Part shown: piece by piece, positions 22,393-33,085 of the stretch
Layout of the letters: each line of letters begins with the position of its first letter
How positions within the stretch are numbered: the stretch's first letter is position 1
DNA from: Dermatemys mawii
Lineage: Eukaryota > Chordata > Testudines > Dermatemydidae
Assembly: GCA_007922305.1 (NCBI GenBank)
Contig: ML677335.1
Location: forward strand, 41,416,949 to 41,480,948
Reading direction: 5' to 3'
DNA: 64,000 nt
Program-made: the position numbers and the translations under genes
Notes under the pieces: generated by a model
Database searches by the model: none
What the model was told of the DNA's origin: nothing
What the model saw: the letters and a program-made list of their open reading frames with translations, nothing else

Positions 22393-24077
22393 GTGAGTAG
22401 AAATCTGTAGTTTTCTTGACATGGCCACCAAAGTCACTGATGCAAAGTATGTGAGTGCACAAGCCCCGGCCTAGCTGCGAAGGGCATGGCCACAACCTTG
22501 TTTGGCTCATTTGAACCACTCTGTGCTAGGGCTCAATAGGTGTCTGCCACACTCCTCACACTGTGCGAAGCAGAGTTCCATATAAAATACCATTTGCCTT
22601 TACTGGTAATCAGCTCTTTGGCCTCAGTCAGATTCAGCCAAGCCTTTAAGCACATGCTTAAATGGATTGAGACCACAGTGAAGAAAAAAGAAAGACTCTT
22701 GGTAGCAGAGGACTGAGAGCTTTTGACACCTGAGGTATTGGAACCTAGAACCTCAATCAGTGAATATTCAGGTGAGTTCCAAGTTTATTTCCCATGAGCA
22801 TTCAGGAAAAACAAACCAACAAAAAATCCCACACACATTACACCACAAACCCCACCTTTGTTGTTTAGCACCACAGGCTCCCAACCCATAAATGGGGCTC
22901 CCAGGCTACACAATACAAAACAATAAAATAATGGGCATGAACATGGCTGAGCAAAACGATATTTAATTCAAGCGATTACCCACAGAAAACTTTGTAGCAT
23001 CTACTAAGCAATGATCTTTAACATCTTCCATCCGAGCAGATCAAAGTGCTTCACAAAAAGTAATTAGTTAGATTTACAAAGGGAATAAATTAAAATAAAT
23101 GGTTAATTTAATTGCTACAAAAAATGGCAATGGATCCCATCTCAATGAAGCCCAGCTAGATGGAAAACATTATTGCAGATTTATCAAAACTAAGAGCACA
23201 ACAGGAAAACTGTGTAAATTAACAGATCTGCTGAATCAATGCATACTATTCACCAACCCACAACTCGATTCAGCCAATTCCTGGAGCTTTTATGCAAATC
23301 CCAGTGAATAGAATAATATTTTGGTGCAAAAAGGATTTTTATAGCATCAGTTGAAAGTCAGTATTTGTTAATTAGCAAAAGTTATTGACATGTGATGGCT
23401 GTTCTCTGACTTATAGGACATGATCTGGTAGTCTCTACCCAGTGCCCAGGACTGCTTATGCAAAAAAACCTGCTGCAACTAGCTAGCTGCCTCTTACAGG
23501 GGGACAGAACTAGTATGGATGGTGCCTGAGCCACCTTCTCATGCCAAGGAAAGCAGACCAGAAAAGCTTTCTGCCACTCCTGTACTGTGGCTAACTAGAG
23601 TGGTCGCTAAGGATTGTCACCTTCATGCATACACTTTCCCACAGCAATGCATTCACTTCCCTGTACTCAGAATGCAAGAAAAAATAAAGCGGATTAATAT
23701 AATCGGTTTCCATTGTAACTGGTCATGGCTCTCACCAGAGATAAGGGGCCACATTGCTCCCTGATGTTACCCCATTAAGTCAGTGAGGAATTCAGGGATG
23801 AACATGGCAAAAAGATTTTTACACAAGTTCTTATGGGTTCTGCAACTGTGTGGTTAGATCAGGCTTAAAGCCCTTTGTGGGTTGCTGCATATGTTTATGA
23901 TGGGCCATATACACAGTCTGGGAGATGGGGAGAGAAGCACCAAAGGATTTTACATCAGTTTGAGAGTGTGGTATATTCCCAGTGTACTGGTCAATGCTTG
24001 ATGGTGGTTGTGCCTGTTTGTACAGCAAGCCAGGATCCACTAGGTAACATTCTCTGAAATGCGATCTAGTCACAGAA
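22393..24077. other. Unannotated noncoding stretch
   Basis: No gene is supported. A scrap at 23030-23060 ('TCAAAGTGCTTCACAAAAAG') resembles a MIR-like tail, and 22619-22690 is related to the palindromic repeat at 10014-10155. Confidence 0.35.
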
Positions 24078-24320
24078 GCTATGTCTACGATAAAACACCC
24101 ATGACATAGCTGAGGCTGGCCTGGGTCAGGGAAAAAAATGACTAAGTTAGTAAGTATTCAGGTTTTGGCTGCATCCCAAGCTCTGGGACCCTGCGAGGGT
24201 GGAGGGTCCCAGAACCTGGGCTCTAGTCCAGACTTCTAAACAGCAATTTTTCAGCCCCAGATCCCAAGCTATGCAAGCCCGAGGCCAGCATGGGGTTTTT
24301 ATCCCTGTGTAGATATACCC
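24078..24320. mobile_element. Palindromic MITE with CTATGTCTAC-type ends
   Basis: The left end is 'GCTATGTCTACGATAAAACA' and the right end 'CCCTGTGTAGATATACCC'. The centre 'GCTCTGGGACCCTGCGAGGG' pairs with 'AGGGTCCCAGAACCTGGGCT', so the element folds on itself over most of its length. It belongs to the same broad class as 59722-59970 but is a different family. It is diverged and noncoding. Confidence 0.65.
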
Positions 24321-25256
24321 AGGCTTCATAGTGTTCAGAATCTGCATTTGTTTTACATGTAAAAGTATTTGACAGCTGAGGCTGTAGCTGTCCATTGTCC
24401 AGAGGATGCAAGATCTCTTATCCGAGAAGGGTGGCTAGATGGAGGTAGTGGCAAACAAACCACTATTAAGAAGAGTGTTCTAGTGACAAAAGGAAAGAAC
24501 TTGAAAAACAGTGGCCGGGGGAAAGCAGGCCTAAATGAGGCTTCATTCTTTGGTTATGATTTAGAAAACTCTGGAGGAGTGTATATTGTGTAACAAGAAA
24601 CACACCAGGCCTCCTGAGCCTGATCTTAACTGATTAAGAGACACCCAGAGCCTGTATTTCAACTCAACAACTAGGAAATAAACTGTGGAAAATAAAGTTA
24701 ATCTGCATTTGAATCCACAAAAAGAGACTCAACACAAAAATGTTTAAGGCTAGCAAACAAAGAACTGTATTATAGATACTGTATGAAAATTAGCACCCAA
24801 AGAAAAAGAGTTACTGGTACATCGTACTGGTAATTGAAGTTATTAAGAGTGGTGAGAAGAATGTATCAATTTTCCAAGCAAGTTGTAGTAATGTTTAATA
24901 ATTGATGCCATTTCTTGTAATTAAATACTAATGAATTCATTTACTGAATAATGTACTTTTCTAGGACTATTCTCTTTACTTAGAAATATTTGTATTAATT
25001 TAGTGTGAGTAATTTAAACACTAAGTGATTTCCAAAAATATTTATTCATTTTCATCAATTCTTAGTAAACAGCCAGTAATTATTTAACTTGGTGTTTATA
25101 ATTAGAGCTTTTACCTGATTGGTGGTGGGACAAGGCAATTAATAATACTTAGAGCTTGAATATACCTTCTTACGGTCCCAATTCTCCGTTCACAGTGACA
25201 AAACTTCCATTAAGTTCAATGGGAGTGGAAGTAGACCTGACAGAACTCTGAATTTG
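24321..25256. other. AT-rich stretch without recognised repeats
   Basis: 24720-25140 is strongly AT-rich with many TAAT/ATTA words ('TTGTAATTAAATACTAATGA', 'AATTATTTAACTTGG'). There is no open frame of note. 25174-25257 may be a diverged palindromic repeat. A conserved noncoding element is possible but unproven. Confidence 0.3.
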
Positions 25257-25475
25257 TGATTAAGCACTGGGCTTGGATTCAGAAAATATGGTTCAAGTCC
25301 CAGTTCCATCACAGACGTGTAGTGGGATCTCACTGTTGCAACTCCCCATCTGTAAAATGGGGATTATCTCCCCTCCCTCCCAAAATCTGTCCTATTTGGG
25401 CTGTGAGCTCTTTGGGGGGCAGAGACTATCAGTGTATGTGTGCCTGTATAGCACCTAGCACAATGGGGCTTCAAT
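25257..25475 (+). mobile_element. MIR-type SINE, near full length
   Basis: 'TTAAGCACTGGGCTTGGATT', 'TTCAAGTCCCAGTTCCATCA' (B-box-like), 'CCCCATCTGTAAAATGGGGA' (MIR core) and 'GCACCTAGCACAATGGGGCT' (tail) occur in the right order. It ends about 160 bp left of the RTE-like LINE target site, so the two are adjacent but independent insertions. Confidence 0.75.
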
Positions 25476-25634
25476 TTCAGCAGCAATAACCTCAGACAGT
25501 CTTGCACTCAAGGGAGCTCTTGAGTTCCACTGTAGGCAGTCCCTGAGCTCAAAGTGCCTTCTCCTCCCCTGGTGCACCCATGCAGGGCTGGACAATCTTG
25601 CCCTGAGAGCTAGAGGACAGGATTTCAGAGTCAT

Positions 25635-25646
25635 TGCACCAGACTG
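25635..25646. repeat. Target-site duplication, left copy (RTE-like LINE)
   Basis: TGCACCAGACTG occurs here and again, exactly, at 28829-28840, directly after the short ATGA-rich 3' tail of the LINE. The position relative to the tail is what target-primed reverse transcription predicts. Confidence 0.8.
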
Positions 25647-25698
25647 AACTCTGCCATTGCCGGTCCCAAGCCCGGATGAAAAAGGAGGAAGGTTGGGC

Positions 25699-26886
25699 AT
25701 GGGGCTAGCAACCCCACCCCGTAAAAATTTACCCGGTACAGAAATGCAAGCAATAGATAATTCAGAGACCAACTTCCTGGAAAATGAAGGATCTTCGTTT
25801 ACCCGAAGATGCATGATGCTAGGTGGTGAAAGCCGCAAGGAAGCCGCTAGGCCGACTACCCTTCTCTCAACCAGGAGAACCATCGTTGGTACGTGGAATG
25901 TCAGGACCATGTATGAGACAGGCAAGACGGCGCAGGTAGCTGCTGAAATGAGGAACAACAACCTGACAATTTTGGGAATCAGCGAGACCAGATGGACACA
26001 AGCCGGACAGAGGCAACTGATGTCAGGAGAACTGTTGCTGTACTCTGGACATGAAGAGAGCGACGCTCCCCACACCCAGGGAGTAGGGTTCATGCTGTCC
26101 AAGCTGGCACAGAGGGCACTGATTGGGTGGGAGGCGCACAACCCCAGGATCATCACAGCATCCTTCAGAACTAAACAGAAGAGAATCAAGATGAACGTCA
26201 TCCAATGCTATGCCCCCACCAATGAAAGCGAAGATGCGGTGAAGGACCAGTTTTACAGCAGACTGCAGAAGATCGTGGAGACATACTCAAACAGAGACAT
26301 TGTTATCCTTATGGGGGACCTCAACGCCAAAATTGGACTCAACAACACAGGATACGAGCATGTCATGGGGACCCACGGACTAGGAGAGATGAACGGGAAT
26401 GGCGAGAGATTTGCAGACCTCTGTGCATTGAACAATCTGGTCATCGGAGGCAGTATCTTCCCTCATAAGTGGATTCACAAGAATACCTGGGTATCGCCGG
26501 ACAATGTGACAGAAAACCAGATTGACCACATCTGCATTGGTAAGAAGTTCAGAAGTTCCCTTCTAGATGTTAGAGTTAGAAGAGGAGCAGATGTGGCATC
26601 CGACCACCACCTAGTAGTTGCTAGTATGAAACTGAAGCTGAAGAAGACCTGGATGGAAGAATCACGTAGAAGAATGAAGTACAATGTCAGCTGCCTGAAG
26701 GTCCCCAATATTAGGGAAGACTTTGGACTTCAGTTGAAGAACAGGTTTGAGGTACTACAACAGCTGCACAATGAAGAAGAAGACACTGTACAGTACAAAT
26801 GGCAGATAGTTAAAGAGACACAGAGCAACCTGCCAGGAAGTGGTCGGAGAGAAGAAACAACATCACAAAGAGTGGATCACAGCTGA
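25699..26886 (+). pseudogene. RTE-like polyprotein part 1: AP-type endonuclease
   Basis: I choose the ATG at 25699; the frame is open from 25657 but without an earlier ATG. Counted from 25657, the endonuclease motifs are all present: GTWNVRT (78-84), SETRW with the catalytic Glu at 110, YAPTNE (185-190), GDLNAKIG with Asp221 and Asn223, QIDHICIG (288-295) and SDHHLV (315-320). The domain nicks target DNA to prime reverse transcription. In vertebrate annotation such domains often appear as 'craniofacial development protein 2-like'. The last about 25 residues are out of frame: after KETQSN the homologous sequence continues one frame over, so the stop at 26886 is an artefact of the first frameshift. 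Confidence 0.8.
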
Positions 26887-28711
26887 GACCTTGGTCAAGA
26901 TGGAGGAGAGAAAGCAGAAGAAGGTAGCAGTTAACAACAGCAGGACTAGAGCAGCAAAAGCCAAGGCCCAAGAAGAATATGCAGAAGCACACAGAGCAGT
27001 GAAGAAGAACACTAGGAAGGATAAGACAGAATACGTGAATGGACTGGCAGGTCAAGCTGAGCAGGCAGCGTACAGCGGCAACATGAAACAACTGTATGAT
27101 ACAACCAAGAAACTGTCTGGAAAGTACAGCAACCCAGAACGACCCGTTAAAGATAAAGAAGGAAAGAAAATCCCAAGAACAGAACAACAGATGAACCAAT
27201 GGGTTGAGCATTTTGAAGAACTCTTGAACAGACCAGCACCACCAAATCCTCCGGACATCACCCCAGCCAATGTGGACCTCCTGATCAACAGCAGCAAGCC
27301 CACCAGAGAAGAGATCAGGAAGGCCATCACCCTGATGAAGAACGAGAAGGCAGCTGGACCTGATGACATCCCAGCGGAGGCCCTTAAAACAGACTTGGAT
27401 GCCTCAGTCGAGATGCTGTACCCCCTTTTTGTGAAGATCTGGGAGGAGAAAGTGATACCAAATGACCGGAAGGAGGGCTATCTTATCAAGCTCCCCAAGA
27501 AAGGTGACCTCAGCAACTGCAATAATTACAGAGGCATCACACTTCTGTCAGTGCCAGGCAAGGTATTCAATCGAATCCTCTTAGAAAGAATGAGGGACAC
27601 CGTAGACCCACAGCTTCGAGACGAACAAGCGGGCTTCTGGATGAACAGATCTTGCACAGACCAGATTGCAATGCTCCGCATTATAGTCAAACAGTCCTTG
27701 GAGTGGAACTCATCGTTGTACATCAACTTCATCGACTATGAAAAGGCATTCGACAGCATTGATCGACAGACCATCTGGAACCTCCTTCACCACTACGGCA
27801 TCCCAGCCAAGTTGGTCAACTTGATTAAGAACTCGTATGAGGGAATGATGTGCAGAGTCATCCATGGAGGGCAGCTCACCAACAGCTTTCAGGTGAAGAC
27901 AGGAGTTAGACAAGGATGTTTGTTGTCACCGTTTCTCTTCCTACTCATCATTGACTGGATCATGAAGAGGTCCACCAGTGAACGTAGGAACGGAATCCAG
28001 TGGACTTTGTGGAGCCAGCTTGACGACCTGGATTTTGCCGACGACCTTGCACTTCTCTCCCACAGTCACCAGCAGATACAGGAGAAAACAAATGTTGTGG
28101 CAGCCACATCATCGCAGGTTGGACTCAACATCCACAGAGACAAGACCAAGATCCTGAAGATTAGCACCAGCAGTAAGAAACCAGTCATCCTGAATGGACG
28201 TTCCCTCGAAGAAGTGCAGTCCTTCACCTACTTGGGCAGCATTATAGACCAGCTGGGAGGTACAGATGCGGACGTTAAGGCAAGGATTGGCAAAGCAAGA
28301 GTGGCCTTCCTACAGCTCAAAAACATTTGGGGCTCCAGAGAGCTGGCCTTGAAAACAAAGATTCGGCTGTTCAACTCCAATGTAAAATCAGTACTGCTGT
28401 ACGGGGCCAAAACCTGGAGAATGACACAAACTACCATCAAAAGAATCCAGACATTCATCAACAGCTGCCTCAGAAGGATTCTCCAGATCCACTGGCCAGA
28501 TACCATCAGCAATGCCAACCTCTGGGAGAGAACCAGCCAACTTCCTGTAGAAAAAGAAATCCGGAAGAGAAGATGGAGCTGGATAGGACATACCCTGCGT
28601 AAATCACCAACTAATGTCACCAGACAGGCTCTGAGATGGAACCCCGAAGGCAAGCGGAAGAAAGGCTGTCCAAAATCACCTGGCGACGTGACCTTGAGGC
28701 GGACATCATGA
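26840..28711 (+). pseudogene. RTE-like polyprotein part 2: reverse transcriptase
   Basis: This frame carries the 623-codon continuation in the next frame. Counted from 26840: basic coiled linker (1-130), [16 protein letters not shown] (167-182), [12 protein letters not shown] (230-241), AGFWMNRSC (264-272, where AGFRxxRSC is usual), motif [11 protein letters not shown] (297-306), motif [12 protein letters not shown] (355-365), motif C FADDLALL (399-406) and YLGSI (464-468). Both motif-C aspartates and the first motif-A aspartate are intact. The thumb/C-terminal part ends with [10 protein letters not shown], then the frame leaves the homology at GCPK and ends at 28711. The R-to-W and R-to-C changes are what C-to-T decay at CpG would produce. 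Confidence 0.8.
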
Positions 28712-28827
28712 AGATGGGATACAACTGGAGTCAACTTGAAAGAAAGGCCCAGGACAGAATCCTCTGGCAATCTACTGTTGGTGGCCCATACCCTGAGAGG
28801 GGTGGAGGGCATAATGATGATGAATGA
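28674..28827 (+). pseudogene. RTE-like polyprotein part 3: conserved C-terminal tail
   Basis: After the second frameshift the conserved tail continues in the original frame: [20 protein letters not shown], then KAQDRILWQSTVGGPYPERG, then GGHNDDE and a natural stop inside the ATGA-rich tail. The 'W-RRDLE...L...AQDR..W' pattern is the standard C-terminus of this LINE type. It directly abuts the 3' end, so the 3' UTR is practically absent, as is common in RTE elements. Confidence 0.75.
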
Positions 28828-28828
28828 A

Positions 28829-28840
28829 TGCACCAGACTG
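28829..28840. repeat. Target-site duplication, right copy (RTE-like LINE)
   Basis: Exact repeat of the 12 bases at 25635-25646; flanking DNA resumes with CCAAGAAAACAACC. Confidence 0.8.
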
Positions 28841-29074
28841 CCAAGAAAACAACCTTGCCATGTTTCCTTCTGCTTATTTTTGTGACAGAAGGGCTCCTGT
28901 TATTCAACATAGATTTTACCATGGACCATTAGCACTGGCAAAAAGGTATATAACAGGCAGTCTAAAGCACTTGCGTCTATAGTGGAAGACTCTCCACAAC
29001 TGAGCCTAAAGCACGTCTGTATCCAATCATTGGTTTGCACAGCACATTTCGTTAGGATGTGCACCCAGAGAATT

Positions 29075-29105
<31 letters not shown>

Positions 29106-30399
29106 TTTTAAAGGCATCGCACTCTACATGGAAAGCCACTTTTTTTGAGAGAGAGACATTAGGGTGTGCCTGGGCACACTCTGTGCGCACGCCTATGTAT
29201 TCAATTCAAGTGGCAGGTCAAGGTTTTCATCTCCTCATTTATTATGAGCCACCATTTCCCTCACACGAAGCACCACATCCCCATCTCATGTAACAGTAGC
29301 TGTAATTGCTGCGCTTTCCATGCTATGAAGAAGGCACTGTCCAATGTGAGCTGTACATCTAAATCCTCAGCTGGGGGCAGGGCAGATTTGCTATTTGGAG
29401 AGTTGCCATGTAGGCAGACACTAGGGATCAAACTGGGGACACCCGTAAGCATGAGTCAGACTCTGTAGCCAGGGCTGCACCAGACTCCTGTTTTCACAGA
29501 GAAGGAAACATTACACACTGATCAGCAAGTTGACAGAGGAAGGTCTTCCCAACCACCTGAAGTCCAGGATTTGAGCTGCTGTGGTCAAGCTCTTGTTTAT
29601 ATTACAGCCACCATCTTGGACAACACCCATGACCAAACAGGGACCCTCTGCAGCTATAAGCCTGAGAATCTCTTCAGCTTGAACTAAAGCACTTGCCTCT
29701 ATAGCTGAAGACTGTCCTAGACTCATAATCTTGCCTGAGCACAGAGGGAAACACTGGGCTATGATACATTGAAGATTGAGATCGGCACTGTAAATGGAGT
29801 GTCCAGGAGCATCATTTCTGGAACTCAGAACTTCCCGAGGGTGATCTATAAGTTCTATTCACAAGACCCTAGGTCTAACCTACTTAGTGTTCTTCTCATG
29901 AGAAGAACACATTCTGGGTATATGATATATATTTATGTTTGGTGCTGAAACACGCCCTGACTGAAATGCATGATATGAATGAATGATAACTGTTACACTG
30001 TAATAGCATCTAGTGGCACCTTGATGGACATTCAGCTGTACATATACAGAGCACTGAAGGCGGCAAATCATCATTTGCAAATCATCACCTTTTAACGTGT
30101 GATTATCAGTTCAGGTTAAAAGCACTGGAAACATGTTGAAGTCACATTAACTTAAGGAAGTAAGCAAATCAGAAATACCAGATATTAGACTCATGGATTT
30201 CTCATTATGTGAATTTTAGACCCACTGTATTTCTGGGGAACTGTGTTTCAAAAACTGGAGAGTATTTTGTATGAAAATAGTCCAACTACGGGAAAATCTA
30301 ATCAACTGTCCTCTCAACTTTTTACTGAATTCATCATGGCTACCAGACTATGTGTTTTTGTTTTGTTAAAACATACCTTTAGCAAATTCAGCTTAGATT
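28841..30399. other. Unannotated stretch with an internal diverged direct repeat
   Basis: No gene is supported. CTAAAGCACTTGCGTCTATA at 28962 and CTAAAGCACTTGCCTCTATA at 29684 begin a 34-bp similar segment in direct orientation. Around 29330-29460 the phrase 'AGGGATCAAACTGGGGAC' resembles an inverted tRNA B-box, so a minus-strand tRNA-derived SINE is possible. Confidence 0.3.
29075..29110. repeat. (TTTA)n microsatellite
   Basis: Nine nearly perfect TTTA units. It creates a LFIYLFIYL-type string in one frame, which is not a real protein. Confidence 0.95.
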
Positions 30400-30521
30400 A
30401 GGGGGACCAGATAGCAAGTGTAAAAAATCGGGACAGGCAGTGGGGGGTAATAGGAGCCCATAAAAGAAAAAGCCCCAAAAACCAGGACTGTCCCTACAAA
30501 ATCGGGACATCTGGTCACCCT
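30400..30521. mobile_element. MITE with AGGGTGACCAGAT-type ends
   Basis: The left end is AGGGGGACCAGAT and the reverse complement of the right end is AGGGTGACCAGATGTCCCGA. Two 'ATCGGGACA' words sit inside. It is 122 bp with no coding potential. It resembles the Chompy-like MITEs reported from turtles, an assignment from memory of their ends. If the ends are trimmed by one base, the element is flanked on both sides by TA. Confidence 0.75.
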
Positions 30522-30643
30522 AGCATAGATTCCCAAAGGTATTTAGGCTGCTAACTTCAACATCAACTTAAGGGTTAATCAAGAGACTAAATCCCTTTGA
30601 GGAGCTGGGCCTTTGTCCCTACAGTAAAGGCATGACTCTGGGT

Positions 30644-30735
30644 TGGTATTTTCAAAGATGGTTAGGGCATTTAGCCACAGAATTGCCATTGAGATAAATG
30701 TGTTTAAATCCTCTAGTTGGCTTTGAAAATCTCAT
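30644..30735. repeat. Palindromic MITE relic, TATTTTCAAAG ends
   Basis: 'GTATTTTCAAAGATGGTTAG' pairs with 'TAGTTGGCTTTGAAAATCTC' around 'GCCATTGAGATAAATGTG'. Similar ends occur at 52050-52122 and, more weakly, at 7974-8160. Confidence 0.5.
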
Positions 30736-33043
30736 CCCTGACCTTTATTTCCTGGCCCCAGTCCCTGATACAGACCAGAGATAACTAAAGGCTAATACCC
30801 ATGCCACATGAGAGAAGTAAGCAAGTACCCCGCCCTCCGCACCCGACTCCAGATCCAACGGCTACTGTTCAAGTCCAAAAAGAGGACTGTTCTGGGATGA
30901 AACTATAGGGATGAAGTTAATCACTAATGTAAACCAAAATGGCTGATTAGTTACTATTTTTTGTTCTGAAAATACCAAATTAATTCTATTATTTCCAACT
31001 AATGTTAGTGGTTCACTGACAATCCTGGAGCCCCCATGTGGCTTTCTTTCCTTCAAATCCTCTACTCCTAACTTCTTTAAAGAGTTTTGCTGGGAACATG
31101 TTTCTTCCTAGAAAGCGTTCAGCTACTGGCTGTTCTCAGCTGTTTCATTTACAAACGAGATTCCTTTTTATCAGATGCCAACTTATTGCTAGATATCCCA
31201 AATAATGATGAAATTATGGTTTATACATTGCAGCATCTCATCTGGAAGGATCCCTAAATGCTTTCTAAACTCAACACTGCAAAAACAGGCACTCCACCTC
31301 CTTCTCTGACAAATGGTGAAGCTCTTTTGCCTCAGCACCACTTAGGACAAATGAAGAATTCCATACCCAGCTGTAACAAAAGGGTTAAATACGGAGGCTA
31401 AGTCATGCTTAGGCCTGTACAGATGCAAAAGTGAGAAGGAGCAAGGTGCTTCCTGCCCCCTGTTGTACCTCGGCTGGAGGCAGAGTCTGTGCAATCTTGG
31501 CACAAGAGGAGGATTAATCTGATACATTTGAGAAGGACCTTGAGGTTTTACAATCCATCTCTAGTGCAAAGTGCTGCTGGTTGTATGTCACAGTGAAAAG
31601 GGCACCACCCATAGCCATGCCATGCTGAAATGCTTTCCCAGCAGAAAGACTGCCAAATACTAAGTTACCAAGACTAGTTTGGCACAGAAGTCTACAACCC
31701 ACAACGACCCCACCCAAATCTGCTTACGTTATCAGAGCTGATGAGTGTAGCTTCAGGGGTATGACTGCTGAAACTGTTGGGAGGTTCTTCTCCCCACCAT
31801 GTGGGTATCCATGCTCTGGGAGTTGATTTTTTTTATAGACTGTCCAGTTTTATGAGAAAGTTAAAGCCAAATATTTAAAGCAGAGAAAACCCTCTTAAAA
31901 CAGAATCATTTTCATCTGGAATTTTGCTACCCCCTTGATTAAGCTACTCCCTAACCCACTTAGCTCCCATTAAAAAGTGGAAGAAAGCCACTTATGGGCA
32001 GATTACAGGGTGATTAACATAAGCGGCAGCTGAAGTGTAAACAAAGACAATGGCTTTTGAAATAATCCTTCAAATAATAAGAAGTTAGTTGGCACCCCGA
32101 TGAGAGAGAATTCACATGTACACAAAACACACGTCTTTCAAGAATCTGTACGCTTGACAATACAGGAGTATACAACTTTCTGGCTACTGTTTGCTTTTGG
32201 TGCCTAAGATCAGCATGATTCTCAAGTATTTCAGGATTTTAGGATTTGTTGGCTTTTCAAACGGTTATTTCATGGGGGAAGTGAAACCCGAGGGAAGGAC
32301 CTGGAGGAAATAAGCACATCCATAGCTAGCATGTGATGACAGAATAGGAGTGAACATCCAGGGCGCTACCTAAGTATGGTAAATAAGGAACCTCACATTA
32401 GATCATACCAAATAGAGCTGTTGCATGAATGCCTCTGAAAGAAAAGCCAACTGATGCAAGATAGAGAGAGAAAATGGGGTATAGAAAATTGATAAGCATG
32501 CTCGTGTCTGGAGCTGGAGCAAGTGTGTGCCAAACAGAAACATCTTTGCAAGCATTGATTTTTTTCTCCCCCTCCAATGAAAAATTCCATGTGAAACTTT
32601 TGCACTGTCAGGGTGACCCAGAAACACTATGTTCCTTTCTCCTTTTGGTCTGAATGATAGCATGGTTCTGGTACTGTACTTAGGAGGCGGAACCTATGAT
32701 CAGTCTGGTTACCAGAGGCATCTTCTCAGTAAGAAGGCAAACAAGTGAGAGTGGCCGAGTTTGTTGCTGACTGTTGCAGTGGATGCATGGCAGGGAGAGG
32801 AGGTGGAATCCAGGATTTTAGGGGCAGGATCCTTTAAACACCTTATAGGTGAGTGGTCCATATACAAGAAACTCTGGAGGTTGCTGGTCCTTCCTGGAAA
32901 GAAGTTATCAGAGTGAGCTGAAGGGGGACTGTACGAGTTAGAAAGATGTACGGCCTAGTGGAATTTTTTTTAGGTTTGCATAATTCAGATAAGCCTCCAA
33001 ACTCTGATCCTCTTTAACATTTCTCCTTCACAAAATCCTATTC

Positions 33044-33085
33044 TCAGATGTGGCCCTCAGGCCAAAAAGTTTTCCCATGCCTGAT
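33044..33085 (-). mobile_element. DNA-transposon terminus (hAT-like), short fragment
   Basis: 'GATGTGGCCCTCAGGCCAAA' then 'AAGTTTTCCCATGCCTG' is the reversed terminus of the same class of element as at 13095-13310 ('CAGGCATGGGAAAACTTTTT' on the minus strand). Only the end is recognisable. Confidence 0.5.

Larger units (their letters stand above)
25647..28828 (+). mobile_element. RTE-like non-LTR retrotransposon, about 3.2 kb, almost intact
   Basis: The body of 3,182 bp starts at 'AACTCTGCCATTGCCGGTCC' and ends in a short ATGATGATGAATGAA tail, the kind of simple-repeat tail RTE elements use in place of poly(A). It encodes an AP-type endonuclease then a reverse transcriptase in one ancestral polyprotein of about 1,040 residues. 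Two frameshifts (near 26823-26837 and 28668-28682) now split it into three frames. The 5' phrases 'GGTCCCAAGCCCGGATGAAA' and 'GGGGCTAGCAACCCCACCCC' are shared by many RTE-clade elements. I assign RTE clade (RTE-X/SR2-like) from motif style; CR1, L1 and L2 are less likely. The 12-bp duplication fixes the ends. Confidence 0.8.

Noticed and set aside
25455..26201. 248-codon open frame on the minus strand
   Set aside because: It lies antisense over the 5' end and endonuclease region of the RTE-like LINE. The plus strand has all the catalytic motifs, and the minus frame is a shadow of that coding sequence.
28228..28833. 201-codon open frame on the minus strand
   Set aside because: Antisense shadow of the RT C-terminal region; it has no motif of its own.
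29075..29110. Hydrophobic LFIYLFIYL-type segment resembling a membrane helix
   Set aside because: It is a translated TTTA microsatellite.
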